Assembly (NCBI GenBank): GCA_023458555.1
Contig: JAEWYS010000002.1
Span: 248,001-312,000, forward strand
Direction: 5' to 3'
DNA length: 64,000 nucleotides
Source: Bacteroidota bacterium
GTDB lineage: Bacteria > Bacteroidota > Bacteroidia > Cytophagales > Cytophagaceae
The notes beneath the pieces were generated by a model. That model saw nothing but the letters and a program-made list of their open reading frames with translations. It made no database searches and was not told the origin of the DNA. Within the stretch, counting starts at the first letter, position 1; every line of letters begins with the position of its first letter. Shown in pieces: positions 28,060-35,618 of this stretch. The position numbers were made by a program, and so were the translations under genes.

Positions 28060-29178
28060 ATGAATTACGAAGGGGTATTACTGTCTGAGCATATAGAAGG
28101 CGGGCGGAAAGCCGGCATCATTACTACCAACCCGTTTTCGCTGACTTTTAAGAAAGGCGATGATATAGAAATCAAATTTCCTCTGAAAGACCTTGATGTC
28201 AGCTACGGAGGCGCAGGAAAGCGTCTGGTGTATTTCAAGCACCCGCAGTATCCTGGCTACACTATCTTCACAGATCAGAGCCAGATACTGGAAGATACAA
28301 CCCTGTCACATCTGTTTAGTGTACAGGACACGCATCAGGCCGTCAGAAAGAGCCGTTTTACATTCCGGACGCTTCTCATATCGGCTGTTCTGCTGGTAAG
28401 CGCCGGAATTGCCGTTTTTTTTGCTTTCCGGGACCGTATCATTCATAAAATAGCCATGCGGGTACCTATGGACTATCAGATCAGGATCGGAAAACCAATC
28501 TTTGATAGTACCCTAAAAAGTAACAAAGTACTTCAAAGTGACACCTTGTCACAATATCTTAATGAACTGACCAGCCCCCTTCTTTCTCAACTCCATGGCA
28601 GTGAGTATCAGTTCCGTTTTGCTGTCATTGAAAATGACGCGATTAACGCTTTCGCCCTACCGGGCGGCTTTATTGTCATTCATTCTGCGCTCCTGCAGGA
28701 AGCCGAAACACCCGATGAGGTCGCGGGAGTTCTGGCCCATGAGATCGCACATGTTACCTCAAGGCATCATTTAAGAGGGCTTTTTAACCGGCTGGGTACC
28801 TTCTACCTCCTTAGCATGTTTTTTGGAGATATCTCTGTTTTAGGCTCGCTGATTGATATTGGTGCTTCACTCGAAAGCCTGAGCTTCAGCCGGGATTTTG
28901 AAACCGAGTCTGATCTGGAAGGCCTGAAGCTGGCATTAGCCTCCGGTTTTTCATCCGATGGCATGGTCAGCTTCTTTACAAAGCTTGGTGAAGCGCATGA
29001 AGGAGAATTACATGCGCTCATGGCTTACCTCAATACGCATCCGACTTCGGACACCCGGATAAAAACTATCGAAAGCACCGCTGTTTCTCTGACGCATCTC
29101 AGCGCAAAACGGCCTGAGTTTTTCACTGACTATACAACGTTTAAGCAACATCTGAACACACTTTTGGAAAAGCAATAA
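28060..29178 (+). CDS. M48 family membrane metallopeptidase
   Basis: The 372-residue protein has an N-terminal domain of about 95 residues with a beta-rich look, a membrane helix at about 107-128, and an M48 peptidase domain (about 150-350) with the zinc motif HEIAHVTSRH near 226, the third ligand in FETESDLEGL, and the HPTSDTRI motif near the end. The topology suggests the N-terminal domain is in the cytosol and the peptidase outside or in the periplasm. It leads a tight operon with three AIM24-family genes; the first follows 3 bases after its stop. A joint job in membrane or envelope quality control is an inference. Confidence 0.9.
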   Translation: MNYEGVLLSEHIEGGRKAGIITTNPFSLTFKKGDDIEIKFPLKDLDVSYGGAGKRLVYFKHPQYPGYTIFTDQSQILEDTTLSHLFSVQDTHQAVRKSRFTFRTLLISAVLLVSAGIAVFFAFRDRIIHKIAMRVPMDYQIRIGKPIFDSTLKSNKVLQSDTLSQYLNELTSPLLSQLHGSEYQFRFAVIENDAINAFALPGGFIVIHSALLQEAETPDEVAGVLAHEIAHVTSRHHLRGLFNRLGTFYLLSMFFGDISVLGSLIDIGASLESLSFSRDFETESDLEGLKLALASGFSSDGMVSFFTKLGEAHEGELHALMAYLNTHPTSDTRIKTIESTAVSLTHLSAKRPEFFTDYTTFKQHLNTLLEKQ

Positions 29179-29181
29179 TTC

Positions 29182-29844
29182 ATGAATGTAACTATTGAAG
29201 GCAAGCCGGTATTTTCGCATCTCAATGTGGTGCTTGAACCGGGAGAATCGATCATCGCCGAATCGGACGCAATGGCCAATATGTCTGCGGATCTGGACAT
29301 GGAAGCAAAGTTTAACGGCAGCCTACCGGCTGCCCTGATCAAGAAATTTGTTGGCGGAGAAAGCCTTTTTGTCAATCATTTTAAAAACAACACTTCCGCG
29401 CCGCTCAAGCTGGCACTTACCCAGCCTATGCCCGGCGATGTTATGGAAATGGAACTAAAAGGAAATTCTTTTTATCTGCAACCCGGTGCTTTCGTGGCCT
29501 GTACTCCCGGCATTGATCTGTCGGTATCGTGGGCAGGATTTGCTTCTATGATCGCCCGTGAAGGTTTATTTCGCCTCAAAGTATCCGGCCACGGAAAAGT
29601 ATGGTTCGGGGCTTTTGGTGGCCTGGTCGAAAAACATGTAGAAGGAGAATACCTGGTGGACACCAGCCACCTGGTCGGCTATGAGCCGGGTTTCAAGCTC
29701 TCTATTCAGATGGCAGGCGGCTTCTTCAGCAGCATACTGGGAGGCGAGGGGCTGGTCACCAGAATGAAAGGCACCGGAAAAATTATTATTCAGACCAGAA
29801 GCATCAACTCGCTGGCGACATGGGTCAATCGTTTTTTACCTTAA
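29182..29844 (+). CDS. AIM24 family protein, copy 1
   Basis: The 220-residue protein belongs to the AIM24/TIGR00266 family, which has a barrel-like fold with repeated glycine-rich strands. Signature strings here are GGESLFVNHF near residue 72, the LVDTSHLVGYEPG segment near 158 and the closing GEGLVTRMKGTGKIII. It is the most diverged of three tandem copies; for example it lacks the QNxxY/QGGSY strand spelling of the others. In mitochondria, AIM24 influences inner-membrane organisation; the bacterial role is not established. It begins 3 bases after the M48 peptidase stop. Confidence 0.88.
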   Translation: MNVTIEGKPVFSHLNVVLEPGESIIAESDAMANMSADLDMEAKFNGSLPAALIKKFVGGESLFVNHFKNNTSAPLKLALTQPMPGDVMEMELKGNSFYLQPGAFVACTPGIDLSVSWAGFASMIAREGLFRLKVSGHGKVWFGAFGGLVEKHVEGEYLVDTSHLVGYEPGFKLSIQMAGGFFSSILGGEGLVTRMKGTGKIIIQTRSINSLATWVNRFLP

Positions 29845-29860
29845 ACTTTTCTGAAAACAC

Positions 29861-30541
29861 ATGAATATAGATATACAATACCGGCCTGGCAGCGCTGTAG
29901 CCAAGATACAGATTGCCGATTCCGAATCGGTTATGGCCGAAGGCGGAGCCATGATTGCTGTTTCACCCAATATTAATGTCGAGACCTCCATGTTTCGCAA
30001 AGAGCAGGGTGGGCTGATTTCCGCAGCCAAACGTCTGCTGACTGGTGAAAATATCTTCCTGAACAAATACACCTCATCAGCCGGCAACGGGGAAGTATGG
30101 CTGGCTCCCAATCTGCCGGGAGATCTCGAAACCCGTACGCTTGACAATGAGACCATATACGTACAGGGCGGATCATACCTCGCTTCTTCCGGTGATATTA
30201 AACTTGATCTGAGCTTTCAGGGCGCCAAATCGTTCTTTTCCGGCGAAAATCTTTTCTGGGTCAAACTGTGCGGAACGGGACAGGTAGTATTTAACTCCTA
30301 CGGAATGATCTATCCGATTGAGGTAGATGGCGCGCATATTGTTGATACCGGACATATTGTTGCTTTTACTGACGGACTCAATTTCCGTATTACCAAAGCC
30401 GGCAGCAGCTGGATGTCATCTTTCCTGGGAGGCGAAGGCCTGGTTTGCAAATTTGAAGGAAAAGGAACTGTCTGGTTTCAGTCGCATAACCCTTCCGGCT
30501 TTGGCGGTATCATAGGCCCGATGTTAAGACCCAATAAATAA
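29861..30541 (+). CDS. AIM24 family protein, copy 2
   Basis: The 226-residue second tandem copy shows the same motifs: TGENIFLNKYTS near 65, NETIYVQGGSYLASS near 90, FFSGENLFWVKLCGTGQV, VDTGHIVAFTDGLNF and GEGLVCKFEGKGTVW. It is clearly homologous to the other two copies by shared motif order. No signal peptide or membrane segment is seen, so it is presumably cytosolic or membrane-associated. It begins 16 bases after copy 1 in an apparent four-gene operon with the M48 peptidase. Confidence 0.9.
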   Translation: MNIDIQYRPGSAVAKIQIADSESVMAEGGAMIAVSPNINVETSMFRKEQGGLISAAKRLLTGENIFLNKYTSSAGNGEVWLAPNLPGDLETRTLDNETIYVQGGSYLASSGDIKLDLSFQGAKSFFSGENLFWVKLCGTGQVVFNSYGMIYPIEVDGAHIVDTGHIVAFTDGLNFRITKAGSSWMSSFLGGEGLVCKFEGKGTVWFQSHNPSGFGGIIGPMLRPNK

Positions 30542-30550
30542 TTACTCCAC

Positions 30551-31213
30551 ATGCAATCATTTGAACATACCATACATTGTAAACCGGATTTTGCCATGCT
30601 GACGGTAAAAATTCCCGGTGGAAAAACACTGAAAGTAGAAGCTTCGGCCATGGCTGCCATGGATACGAACCTGATCATGAAAACGAAGTTCAAGGGTGGA
30701 CTGGGACGGTTTCTTGGAGGCGAATCATTATTTATCAATGAATTTACAGCCGAAAACGGTCCGGGAGAAATATCCATCTCGCCGACCGCTCCCGGAGATA
30801 TTACGCACCGCTATCTAAACAATGAGACGATCTATCTCCAGAATTCTGCTTATGTGGCTTCCAATCCGGATATACTGGTCGAAAGCAAATGGCAGGGGCT
30901 GACCAGAGGGTTCTTTTCCGGAGAAAGTCTGTTTCTGATCAAATGCAGCGGCACCGGAGACTTATGGTTTAACAGCTTTGGCGGGATCGTTGAACTTGAC
31001 GTGACAGACGGCTACGTGATCGATACCGGACACATCGTTGCCTTTACCGAAGGGCTGACCTACAATATCGGACGGCTCGGGGGATACAAATCACTGTTTT
31101 TAAGCGGCGAGGGACTGGTATGCCGGTTTAGCGGAAGTGGAAAAATCTGGATACAAACCCGAAAAATCATGCCTTTTGCCTGGTATCTTAATCCATTCAG
31201 GCCATCAAAATAA
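30551..31213 (+). CDS. AIM24 family protein, copy 3
   Basis: The 220-residue third tandem copy has GGESLFINEFTAE near 58, NNETIYLQNSAYVAS, FFSGESLFLIKCSGTGDLW, VIDTGHIVAFTEGL and GEGLVCRFSGSGKIWIQTR. It is closer to copy 2 than to copy 1 at the GHIVAFT and GEGLVC motifs. It begins 9 bases after copy 2 and is followed by a 19-bp perfect hairpin. Its presence as a third paralogue suggests a hetero-oligomer, which is an inference. Confidence 0.9.
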   Translation: MQSFEHTIHCKPDFAMLTVKIPGGKTLKVEASAMAAMDTNLIMKTKFKGGLGRFLGGESLFINEFTAENGPGEISISPTAPGDITHRYLNNETIYLQNSAYVASNPDILVESKWQGLTRGFFSGESLFLIKCSGTGDLWFNSFGGIVELDVTDGYVIDTGHIVAFTEGLTYNIGRLGGYKSLFLSGEGLVCRFSGSGKIWIQTRKIMPFAWYLNPFRPSK

Positions 31214-31228
31214 GAATTAAAAAATACA

Positions 31229-31274
31229 GTAAAATGAAAACAGCCCATATTTCAATGGGCTGTTTTCATTTTAC
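31229..31274. terminator. Bidirectional terminator between convergent genes
   Basis: A perfect 19-bp inverted repeat (31229-31247 with 31256-31274) closes an 8-base loop, with A-rich and T-rich arms on either side that serve both strands. It ends the M48/AIM24 operon and overlaps the stop codon of the minus-strand gene at 31271, so it ends both transcripts. Confidence 0.9.
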
Positions 31275-31606
31275 AAATTATCAATGGTGTGATCTTCCAC
31301 CTGTTTTACAAAATCCATCAGATCCATATTGCCATAAGGGCCAAAGGCATCAATAATAGTTCCTTTTTCTCCGCTGGTGGTTACCAGCGTAAACAAAATA
31401 GCCATATCATCCGGATTGGAGATTCCTTCGTATCGGAAATGATCCATGATTTTTATCTCCGAGGGTTTAAATATCTGCCTCGTATGGATATTTTGCAGCC
31501 CTACCGGCGTGATCTGATATTCCTGATCATAACCCACATCTTTTAAAGCCTTCAGTTTCAAAATTAAAGGGGTCGTTATATGTGGCATTTCTATATCTTT
31601 TGACAT
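31271..31606 (-). CDS. Small conserved Bacteroidota protein (family sometimes labelled phosphoribosylpyrophosphate synthetase)
   Basis: The 111-residue protein has FKPSEIKIMDHFRYEGISNPDD near residue 47-68 and the FTLVTTSGEKGTIIDAFGPYGN segment. It resembles a small Bacteroidota family that databases often label phosphoribosylpyrophosphate synthetase, but it is a third of that enzyme's length and has none of its PRPP-binding motifs, so I treat the label as an error. It is a single gene with an unusually strong Shine-Dalgarno site and shares its terminator with the AIM24 operon. Function unknown. Confidence 0.75.
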   Translation of the reverse strand: MSKDIEMPHITTPLILKLKALKDVGYDQEYQITPVGLQNIHTRQIFKPSEIKIMDHFRYEGISNPDDMAILFTLVTTSGEKGTIIDAFGPYGNMDLMDFVKQVEDHTIDNL

Positions 31607-31944
31607 GGTTTGTTCCTCCTTCCTCGTCCATTAATTCCCTGATTATTTATTATACAACAAAAAAAGAGGCGGAATAGTTGAGGTCACATGGCATAAAAGC
31701 CGGATAGAGTGGGAATTTCAGAGAAGTCTACATGAAAGTTCATCCGAAAAACATCTCAGAATTGTCCAAAAAACAGTCAAATACTGGCGATTAAGGAGTT
31801 GCAAAATGCCAATCTATACCATTGCTTTCATGTTCTTATCTCCTTTCTTAGCCAAAGGAAACTTAACCTTTGTTAATCTGAAAAGAATGATTTCATTATA
31901 AATTCACATTAGTTCCGTCATCCGGTAAAAGATCCAAACCAAAA
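31607..31944. other. Intergenic region upstream of two divergent genes
   Basis: This 338-base gap lies between divergent starts at 31606 (minus) and 31945 (plus). It holds the strong Shine-Dalgarno site of the minus gene and must hold promoters for both. A 31-codon plus-strand frame at 31806-31901 has no support. I see no RNA gene or long repeat. Confidence 0.5.
31615..31621 (-). promoter_or_regulatory. Strong Shine-Dalgarno site of the small 111-residue protein
   Basis: On the minus strand AAGGAGG lies 8 bases before the ATG at 31606. Most other starts in this window lack such a site, as is usual in Bacteroidota, so this gene stands out as likely to be well translated. Confidence 0.7.
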
Positions 31945-32475
31945 ATGCTTATTCAAACAACATCATTGCCCGAAGAATCCGTATTAAATATCCCTGACAT
32001 ATCATACGATTATCTTGATAGCTATGAGAGAGAATTCAACAATCAGGAGAAGGTGATTGAGATTGAAGAAGTTGTTTTACTATTTTTTAGCAGCGGCCCT
32101 GAATGGATAGAACAACTTTTTACGCTCAGAAACAGAATCGTTGGCTTGTTTGGTCTAAAGACCTCCGAACCGATAAAAGACAGACAACATGCTCTACAAA
32201 GCTTCCACTGCGAACCCGGAGAAAGACTGGGACTTTTCAAGGTTTTTTACAAATCGCCACATGAGGTAATACTGGGAGAGGATGACAAACATCTTAATTT
32301 CAGAATATCATTACTGATCAGGTCCTCCGGTCATACTTCCACAAAACTGATCATATCAACAGTGGTGACATTTAATAACTGGTTTGGAAAGATGTATTTT
32401 TTGCCTGTACGACCTTTTCACAGGCTCATTGTTCCTGCCATGATGAAAGGGATAATAAGAAAACTAAAAAATTGA
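31945..32475 (+). CDS. DUF2867 family protein
   Basis: The 176-residue protein matches the DUF2867 family, with RNRIVGLFGLK near 55-65, LGEDDKHLNFRISLL near 110-124 and the closing TFNNWFGKMYFLPVRPFHRLIVPAM. The family is related in pattern to START/SRPBCC-like ligand-binding proteins in which a cavity binds a hydrophobic molecule, but no member has a clear function known to me. No signal peptide is seen. It is encoded just upstream of the Fic gene with a 95-base gap. Confidence 0.85.
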   Translation: MLIQTTSLPEESVLNIPDISYDYLDSYEREFNNQEKVIEIEEVVLLFFSSGPEWIEQLFTLRNRIVGLFGLKTSEPIKDRQHALQSFHCEPGERLGLFKVFYKSPHEVILGEDDKHLNFRISLLIRSSGHTSTKLIISTVVTFNNWFGKMYFLPVRPFHRLIVPAMMKGIIRKLKN

Positions 32476-32570
32476 TCTGGCAAATTATAACAATATGTTT
32501 CTTATCATATTTGCACATTAAACTACTGGATCGTACCTTATCGGATGAGACCTGTTGTATTAAAAAAAAA

Positions 32571-33662
32571 ATGCAAAACTATAACATCCCTTCTTTACCA
32601 CTTGCCAGAGATGTAGAGACCAAACGGGTAATGAAAAAAGTAGCGGAAGCACGGGCGGCTCTGGCTGAATTGAAAGGCGTACATGGAATACTTCCCAATG
32701 TCGGCATTTTATTAAATACACTGGCTCTTCAGGAAGCCAAAGACAGCTCTGCAGTCGAAAACATCATTACTACGCATGATGAACTTTTCAGAGCCGAACT
32801 TAATCTGAGCAAGGTAAAAAGTATCGCAGCCAAGGAAGTTCAGCATTACTCTCTGGCCCTTAAGACCGGTTTTGAACTGGTAATGAGAGACAAACTGATC
32901 ACCAATACACATATTCTGCATATTCATCGGATACTGGAACAAAATGACGCAGGATACAGAAATGTCCCCGGTACAGAGCTGAAAAATGATAAGACCGGCG
33001 AAATAGTATATACCCCACCGCAGTCAAAGCAGGAGATTGTAAACCATATGGGCAACCTGATCGCATACATCAATGATGACTCCGGCGATGACGCGGATTA
33101 TCTGGTCAAAATGGCCATTATCCATCACCAGTTTGAAAGTATACATCCATTTTATGACGGCAACGGACGTCTGGGGCGGATTATCAATATACTCTATCTC
33201 GTCGCCAAAGAACTTCTTGATTTTCCAAGCCTGTATCTGAGCCGGTATATTATTCAGAATAAAGCCGAGTATTACCGACTGCTTCAGGCAGTTCGTGAGC
33301 ATGACTATTGGGAAGACTGGATTATCTACATGCTGGACGCTGTATGCAGCGTCTCCAAACAGAGCGCATCTCTGATCAAAGCAATCAGAGATGAAATGCA
33401 ACGATATAAAAATCGTATCCGGACAGAACATCCCCGAATGTATTCACAAGACTTGCTCAACAGCCTTTTTAAACATCCTTATACTAAAATAGATTTTTTG
33501 ATGGAAGATCTCGGAGTCTCCCGTCAGACCGCCGCCAAATATCTGGACTCCCTGACAGAAAACACACACAATCTCCTGGAAAAAATCAAGATCGGCAGGG
33601 ACAACTTTTATGTAAATACCGGATTGATGAAGCTATTTACCGAATACGATTATAAGCTATAG
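32571..33662 (+). CDS. Fic family protein with N-terminal inhibitory motif and C-terminal winged helix
   Basis: The 363-residue protein has the Fic catalytic motif HPFYDGNGRLGR near 191, with the His required for AMP transfer and the anion-binding Gly-Asn-Gly-Arg. An N-terminal Fic_N domain carries the autoinhibitory sequence SSAVENI near 58-64, matching (S/T)xxxE(G/N), so it is a self-inhibited class II type. A C-terminal winged-helix (about 290-363) has the DNA-recognition-like segment LGVSRQTAAKYLDSL. The enzyme should transfer AMP from ATP to a hydroxyl on a target protein, which is unknown here. I use the ATG at 32571; a longer TTG frame from 32472 overlaps DUF2867 and is less likely. 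Tandem dyad repeats follow the stop. Confidence 0.92.
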   Translation: MQNYNIPSLPLARDVETKRVMKKVAEARAALAELKGVHGILPNVGILLNTLALQEAKDSSAVENIITTHDELFRAELNLSKVKSIAAKEVQHYSLALKTGFELVMRDKLITNTHILHIHRILEQNDAGYRNVPGTELKNDKTGEIVYTPPQSKQEIVNHMGNLIAYINDDSGDDADYLVKMAIIHHQFESIHPFYDGNGRLGRIINILYLVAKELLDFPSLYLSRYIIQNKAEYYRLLQAVREHDYWEDWIIYMLDAVCSVSKQSASLIKAIRDEMQRYKNRIRTEHPRMYSQDLLNSLFKHPYTKIDFLMEDLGVSRQTAAKYLDSLTENTHNLLEKIKIGRDNFYVNTGLMKLFTEYDYKL

Positions 33663-33824
33663 GAAAATATAACCAAACAAATATTTTATTGAACTTTAAG
33701 GAAAATATGTTAACAAAACAGGCATTTCGTTAACATATCCAGGAAACATGTTAATAAAACAGGCATTTCGTTAACATATCCGGAAAATGTGTTAGCGAGT
33801 TTTGGTTTCATTAACACATTTTTT
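33661..33824. repeat. Tandem 38-42 bp repeat units with internal dyads, downstream of fic
   Basis: Two nearly identical units at 33699-33740 and 33741-33781 each begin AGGAAA and contain ATGTTAA..GTTAACAT as an inverted repeat around AAACAGGCATTTC. A degenerate unit lies before (33661-33698, beginning AGGAAAATAT) and another after (33782-33824, with TGTGTTA..TAACACA). The centres recur about every 40 bases, roughly four helical turns. They sit between the convergent ends of fic and an SDR-type gene. Confidence 0.75.
33784..33822. terminator. Probable terminator hairpin between convergent genes
   Basis: An 11-bp perfect stem (AAAATGTGTTA with TAACACATTTT) around a 17-base loop is followed by a T run on the plus strand. 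It is the last unit of the tandem dyad array and ends just before the stop of the minus gene at 33828, so it probably terminates fic and could serve both strands. Confidence 0.6.
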
Positions 33825-33827
33825 CAC

Positions 33828-34667
33828 TCATTTTTCATAGGTATATCCCAGCGGATCCGGATATATATACTGGTACCCCAGACGACTGATCAGCTTGTCC
33901 GGACTGATCAGCTTCCAGCCTGTTCGGTCACCGGATATAAACTCGGGCAAGGGAAGCTCAAAACGCCTGACAAGTCCGGTATAAAAGTCCTTTTTGAGCG
34001 GATGTACGGGTGAGCAGCAATTGTATGTTTCATTCCAGACTTCAGGCCTGTCTGTGCAGATCAGCGACGCGATGATAGCGGCACAATCGTCCTGGTGAAT
34101 CAGATTGACAGGGCTTTCTCCGCCTTTAAGGTCTTTTTTTCCTGCGAAAAAACGGACCAGATTGCGATCATAACCGGTGAGTCCTCCCATACGGAGTATG
34201 CAGTAGTCAATGCTCAGCGAACGCACGATCTCTTCCGCTTCAAACAGTACACGGTTGCCCACCTGCACAGGCTCATTCTCCCTGATTGCTTCGCCCTCTC
34301 TATCGGCATATACCGAGGTAGAACTGACGTATATAATCCGTGATACAGGCCGCTGCCGGAGCTTTTGCGCCAGCAGCTTCATTTGGAGAACATGCGCGTC
34401 ATTGTCCGGATCTTTTTTGGTACCGGGCGGTATATTGATCAGCAGCAGATCCGTATCCAGAAAATCTTCCAATGTGGAAATATTCCGCATATCCGGCTCC
34501 AGCTTTAGCAGAAACGGCTGTATTCCATGTCCGCTCAGAACCTTCAGCTTGTCCGGACTGGTGGTTGAAGCCTTCACATTATATCCGTCTTCTTTAAGCC
34601 TGATCGCCAGCGGAAGCCCGAGCCATCCGGCGCCCAGAATACTTATCCGATACTGATTTTTATCCAT
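33828..34667 (-). CDS. SDR-superfamily NAD(P)-binding protein, YeeZ-like
   Basis: The 279-residue protein has an N-terminal Rossmann motif ILGAGWLGLPLA (14-25) instead of the classical GxxGxxG with a later TGxxG, and YVSSTSVYADREG around residue 117, like atypical SDR proteins of the YeeZ group. Known YeeZ-type proteins have no settled substrate. The C-terminal region HQDDCAAIIASL fits an epimerase/reductase. It is divergent from the DUF2652 gene, with about 95 bases between starts. No catalytic YxxxK is evident at the usual spacing, so the activity is uncertain. Confidence 0.8.
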   Translation of the reverse strand: MDKNQYRISILGAGWLGLPLAIRLKEDGYNVKASTTSPDKLKVLSGHGIQPFLLKLEPDMRNISTLEDFLDTDLLLINIPPGTKKDPDNDAHVLQMKLLAQKLRQRPVSRIIYVSSTSVYADREGEAIRENEPVQVGNRVLFEAEEIVRSLSIDYCILRMGGLTGYDRNLVRFFAGKKDLKGGESPVNLIHQDDCAAIIASLICTDRPEVWNETYNCCSPVHPLKKDFYTGLVRRFELPLPEFISGDRTGWKLISPDKLISRLGYQYIYPDPLGYTYEK

Positions 34668-34762
34668 ATCTTTTCTTATTGCAGAAGCAAAATACCAAAT
34701 CGCGGCTGAACATTTTATTTTTCAAACAAATTATCCTAAAAGGGCATCTTCTTTCCGGCATC

Positions 34763-35419
34763 ATGACACACGAAGCATATAGCGATGGCAATAGTACTCA
34801 AAGAGTATTTTTCTATATCCCCGATATCAGCGGCTTTACCGCTTTTATCAAATGTCTTGATGATCCCAAAGAAGCCGCGCGGATCATCCATGATCTGCTC
34901 GATTCCATTATCAATGCCAATATCTTCGGACTTCAGATCGCCGAAATACAGGGCGACGCCATCCTTTTTTACCGCTTTGGCCCTCCGCTCAACCTGATCG
35001 AGCTGGAAAAACAGACGTTGAAAACCTTTATTGATTTTCATACCATTCTGAACAAAACCGGCTCCCGGCATCATATACCACGCGAGGTTCTCGACAAGAT
35101 CACGATCAAGTTTGTCGTACACTACGGAGTAGTAGGCACCACCATGGTCAACAACGAGCTCAAGCTGGTCGGCATGGACATGATCATTGCCAACAAAATC
35201 CTGAAAAACAATATCGAGGGGCGGGAATATCTGCTTATGACCGATGCCTATCTTTCGACCCAGAAGCAGGATATTTTTCTTTACCGGAAGAACTTCAACT
35301 GGTCCCGGCTACTGTCCGGAAACTGCCACTATGAGCATATAGGTGATATCCGTTTCAGCCATATTTCACTAAGTCCCCTGCGGGCTACCACGTTCGGGCA
35401 GAATACCATTTGGGAGTAG
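34763..35419 (+). CDS. DUF2652 protein with class III nucleotidyl cyclase-like fold
   Basis: The 218-residue protein (ATG at 34763; a longer TTG frame begins at 34679) matches DUF2652. Its motif order resembles a class III cyclase domain: FYIPDISGFTAFI, like the FADIxGFT metal-binding motif, near residue 16-28; IAEIQGDAILFY, like the GDxF second metal Asp, near 65; VHYGVVG, then LVGMDMIIANKIL, like the IGDxVNxAxR segment. Both metal Asps are kept, but the transition-state Asn and Arg positions read Ile and Lys, so catalysis is uncertain. The reading as a cyclase relative is mine by motif comparison. It is convergent with an HD-DUF5706 gene 200 bases away. See the findings. Confidence 0.8.
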   Translation: MTHEAYSDGNSTQRVFFYIPDISGFTAFIKCLDDPKEAARIIHDLLDSIINANIFGLQIAEIQGDAILFYRFGPPLNLIELEKQTLKTFIDFHTILNKTGSRHHIPREVLDKITIKFVVHYGVVGTTMVNNELKLVGMDMIIANKILKNNIEGREYLLMTDAYLSTQKQDIFLYRKNFNWSRLLSGNCHYEHIGDIRFSHISLSPLRATTFGQNTIWE

Positions 35420-35618
35420 GAAGTATGAAATGTAAGGCTTAAAGATAGGCGAATATTCCGCTGACTGAGGTTCTCTAAGACAAAGGAATATTCGTTGATG
35501 CCTTCGAGGGCCTCAGGCACCAACTTTCTTCTTAAGCTTTGAACCTTAAGCCTTCAACCCATCACGTACTACTTATTACCTGCTACTTAACACGTACTAC
35601 CCCAAAACATACTACTTA
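35420..35618. repeat. Intergenic dyad and TACTAC-rich low-complexity DNA
   Basis: The 199-base gap between convergent genes holds a 10-bp perfect inverted repeat (CGAATATTCC at 35450-35459 with GGAATATTCG at 35485-35494) flanked by an outer imperfect dyad (AAGGCTTAAAG near 35434 and CTTAAGCC-type DNA near 35530-35555). After it, 35565-35632 is a run of loosely repeated TACTAC/TTACTAC words. A similar TTAAGCTTT..CCTTAA string recurs at 52332-52356. Confidence 0.6.

Noticed and set aside
32571..33662. Fic as part of a classical toxin-antitoxin pair
   Set aside because: The inhibitory motif is inside the same protein, and no FicA-like antitoxin gene lies beside it.
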